DNA from: an uncultured bacterium
GTDB lineage: Bacteria; Verrucomicrobiota; Lentisphaeria; Victivallales; UBA1829
DNA length: 64,000 bases
Direction of reading: 5' to 3'
Assembly: GCA_902802585.1 (NCBI GenBank)
Contig: CADCMR010000007.1
Span: 1 to 64,000 of the forward strand
Part shown: positions 24,008 to 32,614 of the stretch, one piece after another
How the letters are laid out: every line of letters starts with the position of its first letter
Position numbering within the stretch: the first letter of the stretch is position 1
Notes under the pieces: generated by a model
Database searches by the model: none
Seen by the model: the letters and a program-made list of their open reading frames with translations, nothing else
Told to the model about the DNA's origin: nothing
Position numbers and translations under genes: made by a program

Positions 24008-25711
24008 TCAGTTCAGCTCGATGCGGCGGTCGCAGTGCCGGATGCTTCCGGCGCGGTGGGCGATCATCAGGATCGTGAGCTTGCCCTTCAGGGAATTAAG
24101 TGCGTCGATCAGGGCGGTCTCCGTGTCGTCGTCGAGCGCGCTCGTCGCCTCGTCGAGGACCAGGAGTTCAGGCTCGGAATAAAGCGCGCGGGCGATCGCG
24201 ATGCGCTGTTTCTGTCCGCCGGAAATGCGCGCGCCGAATTCGCCCAGGCGCGTGTTCAGCTTGTCGGGGAGGGACTCGACGAACTCCGCGATCTGCGCCA
24301 GTTCGAGCGCCTTTTTCACGCGGGCGTCGTCGATCCGGTCCGGCTCCACGCCGAACGCCACGTTCGCGCGGATCGTGTCGTCGAAGAGGCAGATGCTCTG
24401 CGGCACGTAGCCGATGCGACCGTGCCACGAACGCAGATTGGTGCGGATGTCGGTTCCGTCGGCGGTCACGCGGCCGGATTCCGGCTTCAGGAACCCCATA
24501 ATGAGGTCGATCAGGGTCGATTTGCCGCTGCCGGTCGGTCCGACGACCGCCACGCATTCGAGGCGTTTCACGGACATGCTGAAGTCCTCGAACACCGCCG
24601 GTCGGTCCGGGGAATAGCGGAACGTGACATGCTCCAGGGTGAGTTCGCGCTCAAAATGCACGCCCGGAGCGTCCGGGGCGGGCAGGACCTTTTCCGCCGG
24701 GATCGTGTTCAGGTCTGCACTGAGGCGTTCGAACACGTACAGCATTCCGCGGACCAGGATCAGGTTGTACTGCATCCGGGAGACCGACGGGATCAGGCGG
24801 AACATCGCCGCCAGGAAAAATGCGGCGTACAGGATCAGGCGGGATGACGGCATGCCCATCCAGGTCAGGACGGCGACCAGTCCGCCCGCGGCGGCGACGA
24901 CGAAGACCTCAAGGGAAAAACGCGGGAGCTGCCCCAGGTCGTGGCGGATTTTGACCGCGTTCACGATGTTGAACTGCGCCTGCTCCAGCCGTCTGCCGAA
25001 ATACGCTTCGCTCCCGGTCAGCTTCACCTCGCGGATCGCGGCGAAACTCTGGTTCATGGTACGCGTCGATTCGCCATTCGCCGCGAAGAGCTTTTTCGAG
25101 GCGGCGTCCAGCACACGCTTGAAGAGTTTGTGGAAGACCAGCACGACCGTGCCGCAGACCACGAACGAAACCAGGGCGATCTTCGGCACGAGCACGAAGA
25201 TCACGGCAAGGAGCGACAGGAAGACGACCGATTCGGAGAGCGCCACGAGGGACGGCATCAGCAGGATTTCCGCCACCTCGCGCATCTGCATGATGCGACC
25301 GATCAGCTCCGATGCGCCGTGCTCCAGGTGGAACGTGTAGTCCGCGCGCATGTAGGTACGGTAAAGGCGGCCAGCCAAATTCACCGAGAGGTCGCGGCAG
25401 AACCGGTTCTGGCATTTCGTCAGCACGAACCCGAAGACGTTCTTGACAATGAAGAAAAGCGTGAGGACCGCGACGGATTGCAGCAGGAACGCCTCGCGGG
25501 AGGAGGGCTTGACAAACTCGTAAAACGCATGGAGCCAGCGGTTGGATTCCAGAAGATCCGGCGCCGCCAGCGCGGACGCCACGGGCATGACCAGCGCAAG
25601 CGCGGCAAGTTCCAGCAGTGCGGAAACGACCATCATCGCCGCAAGCCCCGCCGCCGCGTACTTGTAGGCGGGAGGCAGTGTCTGCCGGATCTCGCGCAGG
25701 AATCTCAGCAT
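24008..25711 (-). CDS. ABC exporter, MsbA-like half transporter
   Basis: 567 residues: an N-terminal six-helix transmembrane domain (about 20-310) fused to a nucleotide-binding domain with Walker A VGPTGSGKSTLI, signature ISGGQKQRIAIAR, Walker B ELLVLDEATSALD and the switch His in IAHR. It forms homodimers in the inner membrane. MsbA flips lipid A; nearby WaaG would fit LPS export, but relatives export other polysaccharides, lipids or peptides. It overlaps the AmaP-like gene by 7 bp and is the last gene of the nagB-aroQ-accBC block. Confidence 0.88.
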   Translation of the reverse strand: MLRFLREIRQTLPPAYKYAAAGLAAMMVVSALLELAALALVMPVASALAAPDLLESNRWLHAFYEFVKPSSREAFLLQSVAVLTLFFIVKNVFGFVLTKCQNRFCRDLSVNLAGRLYRTYMRADYTFHLEHGASELIGRIMQMREVAEILLMPSLVALSESVVFLSLLAVIFVLVPKIALVSFVVCGTVVLVFHKLFKRVLDAASKKLFAANGESTRTMNQSFAAIREVKLTGSEAYFGRRLEQAQFNIVNAVKIRHDLGQLPRFSLEVFVVAAAGGLVAVLTWMGMPSSRLILYAAFFLAAMFRLIPSVSRMQYNLILVRGMLYVFERLSADLNTIPAEKVLPAPDAPGVHFERELTLEHVTFRYSPDRPAVFEDFSMSVKRLECVAVVGPTGSGKSTLIDLIMGFLKPESGRVTADGTDIRTNLRSWHGRIGYVPQSICLFDDTIRANVAFGVEPDRIDDARVKKALELAQIAEFVESLPDKLNTRLGEFGARISGGQKQRIAIARALYSEPELLVLDEATSALDDDTETALIDALNSLKGKLTILMIAHRAGSIRHCDRRIELN

Positions 25712-26247
25712 GGCTTCCCGATTTCGGATTCGGACGAGAGTTCCGCCGCGATCGATTCGGTCGCTTCGGTATCCGCGCCGGACGTCGGAATCTCCGCGCC
25801 GGATCGCAGGATTTCAAGTCCGATCCTGGCGGGCTTCTCCATGCCGAACGTTTCGGTCATCATCCGGACGACCGCGGCGCGGAACTGCGCGGACAGCTCC
25901 GACACGGAGACGTCCGCATCGGAGCCGTTGAAGTCCATCGCGACCTCAAGCTCGACGGCGTCCTGCCTGCCGTACAGGCCGACGCGCCGGACGTCGAACG
26001 CAGGGAAACTCTGCGCGACCGAGCGGACCGCGCCCTGGACCGCCTTCGCGTCGATGCGAAGCTCGCCGCCTTCGGCGGGGATCACGACGCAGCGGAGCTT
26101 GCGGGAACGGAAGAGGAAAGCAAGCAGAAGGAATAATAAAATGAGGGCGAGCGCAGCGGCAAGCCCGGTCAGGACTCCGCAGGAAAAAGGTCTTTCCGCG
26201 ACCAGGGAACTGATTCTTTCCACGAGCTGCCGAATTGACTGGAACAT
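25705..26247 (-). CDS. AmaP-like membrane anchor of Asp23 proteins
   Basis: 180 residues. A single strong transmembrane helix (LAAALALILLFLLLAFLF, about 29-46) is followed by a basic RSRKLR stop-transfer and a ~110-residue Asp23-like domain with alternating strands and helices, then a Ser/Glu-rich tail. This is the layout of the alkaline shock response membrane anchor AmaP. The two genes upstream are Asp23/Gls24 proteins, which strengthens the call. The role would be to tether Asp23 at the membrane. Overlap with the ABC exporter gene suggests coupled translation. Confidence 0.75.
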   Translation of the reverse strand: MFQSIRQLVERISSLVAERPFSCGVLTGLAAALALILLFLLLAFLFRSRKLRCVVIPAEGGELRIDAKAVQGAVRSVAQSFPAFDVRRVGLYGRQDAVELEVAMDFNGSDADVSVSELSAQFRAAVVRMMTETFGMEKPARIGLEILRSGAEIPTSGADTEATESIAAELSSESEIGKPC

Positions 26248-26292
26248 GCCGCATCCGCCTTTCCGGGAGGAAACGCCCTCCCCGGTTATGGG

Positions 26293-26712
26293 TTATTGAA
26301 TGACTTCGCCTTCGATGACGTCCTCGTCGTCCGATTCATCTTCCTGAGCATCCTCGGTGTCGGTGACCACCACATCAATGCTCTTCACGTTCATGCCGGT
26401 GAAGTCGACGATCTGGTCGTAGACCGCCTTCTGGACCGCGGCCGCGACTTCGGCGAAATTGGAGCCGTAGGCGGCGACGATGAGGATTTCCAGGCTGACG
26501 TCGTTGCCGGATTCGGTCACGACGATGGACTTGTCGAAGCGGCGCTTGCTGCCGACGAGGTCGGCGAGGTCGGACACGATGGAGGAACCGGAGAACCGGA
26601 TGAAGCCGGGGATGCCGACGACCGCTTTCCGGGCGAGGGAGATGATGACGCTTTCGTGGACCGTGTATGCCGCGGGTTCGGCGGCGACCTGTTTGCTGGT
26701 GTCTTTTGCCAT
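26293..26712 (-). CDS. Asp23/Gls24 family protein, second copy
   Basis: 139 residues. Core pattern VHESVIISLARKAVVGIPGF and the mid-segment DVSLEILIVAAYGSNFAEVA, followed by VAAAVQKAVYD, are typical of the Asp23 family (cell-envelope-stress associated cytosolic protein). An acidic tail (EDESDDEDVIEGEV) extends the C-terminus. Found 12 nt after its paralogue at 26725 and 45 nt before the AmaP-like anchor. Tandem copies in one operon imply a small paralogous pair. Confidence 0.88.
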   Translation of the reverse strand: MAKDTSKQVAAEPAAYTVHESVIISLARKAVVGIPGFIRFSGSSIVSDLADLVGSKRRFDKSIVVTESGNDVSLEILIVAAYGSNFAEVAAAVQKAVYDQIVDFTGMNVKSIDVVVTDTEDAQEDESDDEDVIEGEVIQ

Positions 26713-26724
26713 GGTGGTTCTCCT

Positions 26725-27168
26725 TTATTCCGTTTCTTTTCCGGCGCTTTCGGACTCGCTGTCCGCCGGACGTTCCTCGATGCCCTTGATGTCCACGCTG
26801 ACGGAAGCGACCTTGATGCCGGCCATGCCGAGAACGGCGTTGGAGACCTTCTTCTGGATTTCAGCGATCAGGGCGGGGAACTTGTAGCCGAAATAGGGAT
26901 TGACCGCGACCGTGATCGCGATCGACTGGTCCTTGTGCTCGATCTGGATGGAGCGGTCCTGCATGCGTTTGCTCCGGACGAGATCGGCGAAGTCGTCGAT
27001 CAGCGAGCTGCCGGAAAGGCGCGCCACGCCTTCGATTCCGAGCACGGTGCGCTTGACGATGGTGGAAATGGCTCCGTCGAGGATCCGGATCGTGCCGACG
27101 GCGGCGCCGTTGACCTCGTAGGCGCCGGGGACAGTGGAAACGGACTCTGCCTGCTGCGTATTGCTCAT
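26725..27168 (-). CDS. Asp23/Gls24 family protein, first copy
   Basis: 147 residues. Same family as the next gene: IRILDGAISTIVKRTVLGIE and AVNPYFGYKFPALIAEIQKK are the matching blocks. A tail rich in Ser/Glu ends the protein. It starts 27 nt after accC, and in Bacillus an Asp23-type gene (yqhY) also lies directly after accBC and is known to be linked with acetyl-CoA carboxylase function. The role here may be to tune fatty-acid precursor supply (inference). Confidence 0.88.
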   Translation of the reverse strand: MSNTQQAESVSTVPGAYEVNGAAVGTIRILDGAISTIVKRTVLGIEGVARLSGSSLIDDFADLVRSKRMQDRSIQIEHKDQSIAITVAVNPYFGYKFPALIAEIQKKVSNAVLGMAGIKVASVSVDIKGIEERPADSESESAGKETE

Positions 27169-27195
27169 TGTCCATGCCTCCTTGGGGTGATATGG

Positions 27196-28581
27196 TTATT
27201 TCGCGATTTCCTTGCGGATCGCGGTTTGCTGCTCGAAATAGCCGCCCTTCATCAGGCGTTCGATCAGGTTGGTGTCGTAATTGCCCGAAATGAATTCGGG
27301 CGTCTCAATCAGGAAATGCTCGAACGGGATCGTGGTCGGAATGCCCTCGATCAGATACTCGTCGAGCGCCCGTTTGCACCGCGCGACCGCCTCCTCGCGG
27401 GTGGCGGCATGCACGATCAGCTTCGAGATCATGCTGTCGTAGTGCGGCGGGATGCGGTATCCGGCATAGACGTGCGAATCCACGCGGACTCCGGGACCGC
27501 CGGGGGCGGAATAGAACGTCAGGACGCCCGGCGACGGAGCGAAGTTGCAGTACGGGTTTTCGGCGTTGATGCGGCATTCGATGGCGCATCCGCGGAGCGC
27601 GACCTGCTTCTGCTGGACGCTGAGGCGTTCGCCCGCGGCGATCCGTATCTGCTCCCTGATGATGTCGAGACCGCTGACCATCTCGGTCACAGTGTGCTCG
27701 ACCTGGACGCGGGTGTTCATCTCCATGAAATAGAAATTATTGCCGGAGACGAGGAATTCGATCGTGCCGGCGCTGGTGTAGCCGACAGCCTTGGCGGCCT
27801 TGATCGCGGCCTCGTAGAGTTTCTTGCGGAGCGCGGGGGAGATCGAAGGGGAGGGAGACTCCTCAATGAGCTTCTGGTGGCGGCGCTGCAGGGAGCAGTC
27901 GCGTTCGCCGAGGCAGACCACGTTGCCGAACTTGTCGGCGAGGATCTGCACCTCGATGTGCTTCGGATTCTCGATGAACTTCTCAATATAGACGTCGCCG
28001 TTGCCGAACGCGCGTTCCGCCTCGGTCATGGCGGCGTGGAATCCCTGGATCAGGCTGGCGTCGTTGTGCGCCACGCGCATGCCGCGTCCGCCGCCGCCCG
28101 CGGTCGCCTTGATGATGACCGGGTAGCCGAGCTTATGTGCCTCTTCGAGCGCCGCGTCTTCCGAGAGCACGACGTTGTTGCTGCCGGGGGTGACGGGCAC
28201 GCCCGCCTTCCGCATGGTCTCCCGTGCGGACGCCTTGTCGCCCATGGCGCTCATCTGTTCGGCGGTCGGACCGATGAACTCGATCTTGCAGTCCTTGCAA
28301 ATCTGCGCGAACTGCGGGTTTTCGGAGAGGAACCCGTAGCCCGGATGGATCGCGTCGACGTCGCCGATCTCGGCCACGCTGATGATGCGCTCGATCATGA
28401 GGTAGCTCTGGGGCGCGGGCGCGGGACCGATGCAGACGGCCTCGTCGGCAAGACGGACCGGCAGGCTGTCCTCGTCGGCCTGGGAATAAACGACTATGGA
28501 TTTGATGCCCATCTCGCGGCAGGTGCGGATGATGCGCACGGCGATTTCACCGCGGTTGGCGATCAGGATTTTGTTGAACAT
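27196..28581 (-). CDS. accC: Acetyl-CoA carboxylase, biotin carboxylase subunit
   Basis: 461 residues, full length. N-terminal Rossmann-type part [23 protein letters not shown]-grasp domain with glycine-rich [14 protein letters not shown] and catalytic [14 protein letters not shown] (about residues 285-298), and the C-terminal biotin-carboxylase domain ([13 protein letters not shown]). It carboxylates the biotin on AccB using ATP and bicarbonate, the first step of fatty-acid synthesis. It follows accB by 23 nt in the same transcript. The carboxyltransferase genes accA/accD are not in the window. Confidence 0.97.
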   Translation of the reverse strand: MFNKILIANRGEIAVRIIRTCREMGIKSIVVYSQADEDSLPVRLADEAVCIGPAPAPQSYLMIERIISVAEIGDVDAIHPGYGFLSENPQFAQICKDCKIEFIGPTAEQMSAMGDKASARETMRKAGVPVTPGSNNVVLSEDAALEEAHKLGYPVIIKATAGGGGRGMRVAHNDASLIQGFHAAMTEAERAFGNGDVYIEKFIENPKHIEVQILADKFGNVVCLGERDCSLQRRHQKLIEESPSPSISPALRKKLYEAAIKAAKAVGYTSAGTIEFLVSGNNFYFMEMNTRVQVEHTVTEMVSGLDIIREQIRIAAGERLSVQQKQVALRGCAIECRINAENPYCNFAPSPGVLTFYSAPGGPGVRVDSHVYAGYRIPPHYDSMISKLIVHAATREEAVARCKRALDEYLIEGIPTTIPFEHFLIETPEFISGNYDTNLIERLMKGGYFEQQTAIRKEIAK

Positions 28582-28604
28582 GGGGAAACTGGCTCCGGCG
28601 GTGG

Positions 28605-29096
28605 TTATTCAAGCACGAAAAGCGGCTGACCGTATTCCACCGGCTGACCGTTCTCCAGGAGGATCTCCTTGATCACGCCGCTCTTTTCCGCCTTGATCTC
28701 GTTCATGACCTTCATCGCCTCGACTACGGCGACGGTCGTGTCCGCCTCCACATGGGTCCCGACCTTCACGAACGGCTCGGCGCCCGGGGAGGGCGAACGG
28801 TAGAACGTGCCGACGGTGGGCGATTCGATGACTTTCGCGGGATCCGGCGAGGCATGTCCGGCAGCCGCGGGGGCGGACTGGACCGGCTCCTGGACGGCGG
28901 GAACGGCGGAGGGGATGGTGACGGCGGAAGCGGGCGCGGCGGAAACCGCAGCCGGGACAAAAACAGGTGCGGGCGCGGATTGCTGGCGTGCGGCCCTGCG
29001 GAGGCAGAGCGTCATTTCTTCCGATTCGATCTTGAACTCGGTCAGATCGTTGTCCGACATGAGCTTGACAATCGTTTTGATTTCATCGATTTTCAT
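28605..29096 (-). CDS. accB: Biotin carboxyl carrier protein of acetyl-CoA carboxylase
   Basis: 163 residues from ATG 29096 ([20 protein letters not shown] is the typical AccB N-terminus, so longer starts are rejected). A Pro/Ala-rich hinge covers about residues 40-85. The biotinyl domain carries the biotinylated Lys in [10 protein letters not shown] (about residue 129) and the protein ends [14 protein letters not shown]. Partner of the adjacent AccC. Both are needed to load CO2 onto acetyl-CoA for malonyl-CoA production. The ribosome site before ATG is weak. Confidence 0.96.
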   Translation of the reverse strand: MKIDEIKTIVKLMSDNDLTEFKIESEEMTLCLRRAARQQSAPAPVFVPAAVSAAPASAVTIPSAVPAVQEPVQSAPAAAGHASPDPAKVIESPTVGTFYRSPSPGAEPFVKVGTHVEADTTVAVVEAMKVMNEIKAEKSGVIKEILLENGQPVEYGQPLFVLE

Positions 29097-29130
29097 AAGG
29101 CACCCGGGGTTAGCGTTGAATTTTGGTTGG

Positions 29131-29586
29131 TTAACGGGTTTGACCGGAAGCGGCGGAGAGGCGGCGGACGAGCGCCCGAAGGGCAAACTCGTAACCGTCC
29201 GCGCCCAGCCCGGCGATCTGCGCGATGCATGCCGGCGCGGTGAGCGACGTCCGGCGGAAATCGTCCCGCGCCTGGATATTGCTCATGTGCACCTCGACCG
29301 CGGGGATCGCGGCGGCTTCCAGCGCATCGTGGATGGCGATGCTCGTATGGGTATAGGCGGCGGGGTTGATGACGATGCCGTCGACCCCGCCCGAAATCGC
29401 TTCGGCGATCCTGTCGCAGATCGCGCCTTCGTGGTTGCTCTGAAAAAACTCGACCGTCACGCCGAGCGAATCGGCGACTGCGCGGAGATCAGCCTCAATC
29501 TCCGGGAGCGTCTTCGTCCCGTAGAACTCGGCTTTGCGCCGTCCGAGCAGCTGCATGTTCGGTCCGTTGATGACGAGGATTTTCAT
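29131..29586 (-). CDS. aroQ: Type II 3-dehydroquinate dehydratase
   Basis: 151 residues. [19 protein letters not shown] carries the N-terminal active-site lid with its essential Arg/Tyr, and [17 protein letters not shown] holds the conserved Asn and the catalytic His/Tyr region. The enzyme makes 3-dehydroshikimate in the shikimate pathway; type II enzymes form dodecamers. Found between nagB and accB. In Bacillus an aroQ homologue is likewise near accBC, so this order is an old arrangement. Confidence 0.95.
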   Translation of the reverse strand: MKILVINGPNMQLLGRRKAEFYGTKTLPEIEADLRAVADSLGVTVEFFQSNHEGAICDRIAEAISGGVDGIVINPAAYTHTSIAIHDALEAAAIPAVEVHMSNIQARDDFRRTSLTAPACIAQIAGLGADGYEFALRALVRRLSAASGQTR

Positions 29587-29607
29587 GGGAGCGGCCTTTC
29601 CGGAATC

Positions 29608-30453
29608 TTACTTCTTCGCCTTGGCCTTTGCGCGGGAGGCTTTGCGCTTGGCGGGCTGGTAGGCGGCCCACTTCGGGTCGTTGGCGAACTGGAACGCGTA
29701 TTCTTCCTTGTATTTGAGCTTGGAGGCGGCGTCGGCGTCCAGCACCACGACCGCGTTTTCATGGAGCTGCAGCGCGGTGGCGGAGATCATGTTGGTGACG
29801 GGACCTTCGAGGGCGGCCGCCACGATGTTGGCTTTTTCCTTGTGGGTGGCGAGGAGAAGGAGGCGCTTCGCGTCGAGGCAAGTTCCAACGCCCATGGTCA
29901 TGGCGCGCATCGGCATGTCTTCCGGCTTGGTGAAGAGCGGGGAGTTCTGCTCATAGGTGGTCTTGGTGAGCGTCACCACGCGGGTGCGGCTGGAGAAGGA
30001 GGACATCGGCTCGTTGAATCCGATGTGTCCGCTGCGACCGATGCCGAGCAGCTGCATATCCACGCCGCCGGCGTCTTCCATTTCCTCTTCGTACGCGATG
30101 GCGGCGGCGTCAAGCTCGTCCGCGGGGGCGAATCCGTTCGGCACGTGCGTGTTGCGCTTGTCGATGTTCACGTGGTTGAAGAGGTGGTAGTTCATGAAGT
30201 AACGGTAGGAATCCTTGTTCGTCTCGGCTTTGCCTTTCAATCCGACGTATTCGTCCAGGTTGAACGAGATCACGCGGGAGAAGTCGACCTTGCCCGCCTT
30301 GTACATCTTCACCAGTTCGGCGTACACATTTTCCATGGTGCGGCCGGTGGCGAGCCCCAGCTTGTAGAACGGTTTGGCGTTGATGGCGTCGGCGATGATG
30401 CGGGCGGTGAGAAGTTCCGCTTCCGCGGCGGTCGGCATGACGATGATGTCCAT
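29608..30453 (-). CDS. nagB: Glucosamine-6-phosphate deaminase
   Basis: 281 residues. The N-terminus has LGLATGRTMENVYAELV (sugar-phosphate binding), FNLDEYVGL carries the catalytic Asp, and the LLGIGRSGHIGFNEP segment is the NagB signature. A basic Lys/Arg/Ala-rich tail (residues about 262-281) is an unusual addition. It converts glucosamine-6-phosphate to fructose-6-phosphate and ammonia. Natural partner NagA would be the altered NagA-like protein 10 kb away. First gene of the nagB-aroQ-accBC block, with a promoter at 30543-30570. Confidence 0.95.
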   Translation of the reverse strand: MDIIVMPTAAEAELLTARIIADAINAKPFYKLGLATGRTMENVYAELVKMYKAGKVDFSRVISFNLDEYVGLKGKAETNKDSYRYFMNYHLFNHVNIDKRNTHVPNGFAPADELDAAAIAYEEEMEDAGGVDMQLLGIGRSGHIGFNEPMSSFSSRTRVVTLTKTTYEQNSPLFTKPEDMPMRAMTMGVGTCLDAKRLLLLATHKEKANIVAAALEGPVTNMISATALQLHENAVVVLDADAASKLKYKEEYAFQFANDPKWAAYQPAKRKASRAKAKAKK

Positions 30454-30542
30454 ACTTTTCTGAGCTCCTAAACGTGTTTTTAGTTGTTTGCCCGGGACCG
30501 CGTCCGGAATAAGGCGCCACCCGCAAGCGTAACAATCTATAT

Positions 30543-30570
30543 ACTATAGCACCCTTTTAATAAAATGCAA
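30543..30570 (-). promoter_or_regulatory. Promoter of nagB block
   Basis: Minus-strand TTGCAT (30565-30570) and TATAGT (30543-30548), spacer 16 bp, preceded by TGC (extended -10). About 90 bp upstream of the nagB start. The 396 bp between nagB and the next gene hold no other clear feature except a possible weak TTGAAA box near 30752 on the plus strand. Confidence 0.75.
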
Positions 30571-30849
30571 ACCACAACCCGGAAAAACATGCAGGCGAAT
30601 GGCAGGATGATGATCAATATGACGGACAACGGGGCGAAATCCGGCGTTCCTTTTGTCAAAGTCGTGATGTAGCCCGCCTCACCGTGTGCGCCGATTCCGG
30701 CGCGGACGCCGGTGGACAATCCATTTTCTGTGTTTTTTGTGAAAAAAACGCTTGAAAAAACAGTTGCCGGGTGCAACATTATAGGGCGAATCCGCAGTAA
30801 AAAACCGCGGGTTGTTTATACAAGATCACAGCATGAAAGGCTTTTTCAC

Positions 30850-31791
30850 GTGTTATTCAACGGAACAGACTCCTGGTGCGTCGACTGGGACAATCCGGAT
30901 ACCCCGTACGAACTGGATTCGCACGGGCTGATCGCCGCGCCCGGGGAAACCCTGGAGTCGTTCGCCGCACGCATCGACGAGCTGCTCCGCACACGCGCCA
31001 GGTTCGATCTCTGCACGGACGGTCGTGCGGGCGCCGAATCGCTGGAAGCCGAAGTCGGATTCAAGGTCGGCGCGGTCGAGCCGATCGATCCCGGAATCGT
31101 CTCGGAAGCCGCCGACAGGACGGAAAAGCTGTTCGGGTTCCGCGCCGACTGGGTCCCGGCGTTTTTCCCGACGCGGGGGCTCGGACTGCTGTGGGGCGGA
31201 TGCACCGTCATCACCGATTCCGGTTTTCCCGTCTTTTTCCTGCGCCGCGGATTCCGCAACAGGCCGAAATGGTTCATCTACCGTCGCGACGAGCTGCTTT
31301 CGCACGAGCTGTGCCATGCGGTGCGCGGCTGCCTGGAGGATGAGCCGTACGAGGAGCATTTCGCCTACATGACCTCGGACAGCGCGTTCCGGCGCTGGAC
31401 CGGAAACTGTTTCCGCCGCGAATGGGACGCGATTGCGTTCCTGATCCCCGTCGTCCTGCTGCTTGTCGTCCAGATCATCGTGTATGCCGGCATCCTGAAC
31501 CTCCCTCTATGGCCGTTCTGGATTGCCGCGTTCGCGTTCCCCGTGTTTCTTGTCGTGCGGAACATCCCCGGACGCCACACGTTTTTCGCCGCACGGGCCA
31601 AGCTCGAAAAAGCCGGGTTCGCGAATCCGGACGCCGCGCTCTTCCGCATGACCTCGGACGAAATCCGCACGGTCGCCTGCACGCCGGAGGACCGGCTCGA
31701 CGACTATTTCAAAGAGAGAGCCGGCGCGGAACTGCGCTGGCAGATCCTGATTCAACGATTCCACCATCCGAAAACGGAGACCCCCGCATGA
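30850..31791 (+). CDS. Membrane protein with HELCH metalloprotease-like motif
   Basis: 313 residues from GTG 30850, chosen because AAAGG lies 9 nt upstream and upstream codons look non-coding. DELLSHELCHAVRG (about residue 154) fits the HExxH zinc-binding pattern (HELCH); a Glu in EEHFAY about 20 residues later could be the third ligand. Two adjacent transmembrane helices (about 198-235) lie in the C-terminal half, so the HELCH part would face one side of the membrane. No known protease family is recognised. Its stop overlaps the Nif3 start (ATGA), so the two are co-translated. The N-terminal half may be a novel substrate-binding domain. Confidence 0.75.
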   Translation: MLFNGTDSWCVDWDNPDTPYELDSHGLIAAPGETLESFAARIDELLRTRARFDLCTDGRAGAESLEAEVGFKVGAVEPIDPGIVSEAADRTEKLFGFRADWVPAFFPTRGLGLLWGGCTVITDSGFPVFFLRRGFRNRPKWFIYRRDELLSHELCHAVRGCLEDEPYEEHFAYMTSDSAFRRWTGNCFRREWDAIAFLIPVVLLLVVQIIVYAGILNLPLWPFWIAAFAFPVFLVVRNIPGRHTFFAARAKLEKAGFANPDAALFRMTSDEIRTVACTPEDRLDDYFKERAGAELRWQILIQRFHHPKTETPA

Positions 31792-32558
31792 AAACAGCAT
31801 CCCGGAATGACATTGCACGTTTCCTCGACCAGATTCTTGAGCTGGACCAGTGGTGCGACGATCCGTCCAACAACGGACTTCAGTTCGCCGGCGCCGCCGA
31901 CGTCGCAAAGGCGGTCTTCGCGGTCGACGCCTCCGCCGAGCTCTTCTGCAAAGCCGCCGACCTCGACGCCGATTTCATCTTCGTTCATCACGGCATTTCC
32001 TGGGGGTCCGGCATCCGCCGCATCGACGGCATCCTGGCGGACCGCGTCAAGCTGCTCGCATCGAACGGCATTTCCCTCTATGCCGCGCACCTCCCGCTCG
32101 ACGCGAATCCCCGGTTCGGGCACAACGCGCGCCTTGCGGACATGATCGGGCTCGCCGACCGCGTCACGTTCGGCGAGTACCATGGGAAGATGATTGGATT
32201 CCGAGGTGTTCTGCCCGAGCCGAAGAGCGTTTCCGAGCTTGCGCGAATCCTTGACAAGGCGCTTCCGTCAAGCGGTCCGTTCGCTTTCGTCGGGGATCCT
32301 TCGCAGGTGGTGGAATCCGTTGGCGTCATTTCTGGCGGCGGAGCCTGGCCGGACCTGTTCGACGCCGACCATGTGGACTGCCTGGTCACGGGAGAAGCCA
32401 CGCATGAGGTCTTCCACCCGGCGAAGGAAAGCGGGACCGCCATCCTCACGCTTGGGCATTACCGGTCCGAAACGCCGGGCGTGTTCGCCGTCATGGACCT
32501 TGTGAAATCGAAATTCGGCATAGATACCGTATTCGTCGACATCCCGACCAACATGTGA
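31788..32558 (+). CDS. Nif3-family (GTP cyclohydrolase I type 2-like) protein
   Basis: 256 residues from ATG 31788, overlapping the upstream stop by 4 bp. Characteristic motifs are DPSNNGLQF near residue 23, the metal-binding FVHHGISWG, AAHLPLDANPRFGHNA, and the C-terminal TGEATHEVFHPAKESG with LGHYRSE. Nif3 proteins are conserved dimetal proteins that assemble as hexameric rings; biochemical role is poorly defined. Pairing with the HELCH membrane protein has no known precedent, so no pathway is claimed. Confidence 0.9.
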   Translation: MKTASRNDIARFLDQILELDQWCDDPSNNGLQFAGAADVAKAVFAVDASAELFCKAADLDADFIFVHHGISWGSGIRRIDGILADRVKLLASNGISLYAAHLPLDANPRFGHNARLADMIGLADRVTFGEYHGKMIGFRGVLPEPKSVSELARILDKALPSSGPFAFVGDPSQVVESVGVISGGGAWPDLFDADHVDCLVTGEATHEVFHPAKESGTAILTLGHYRSETPGVFAVMDLVKSKFGIDTVFVDIPTNM

Positions 32559-32614
32559 CCGGGCTGACATGGCGGCTCGGGCAATCCATCAGGGCGGCGG
32601 ACGGAAAACCACGG

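Noticed and set aside
30537..30779. An 80-residue - strand frame with a hydrophobic stretch
   Set aside because: It contains the nagB promoter, lacks a ribosome site and has no family signature.
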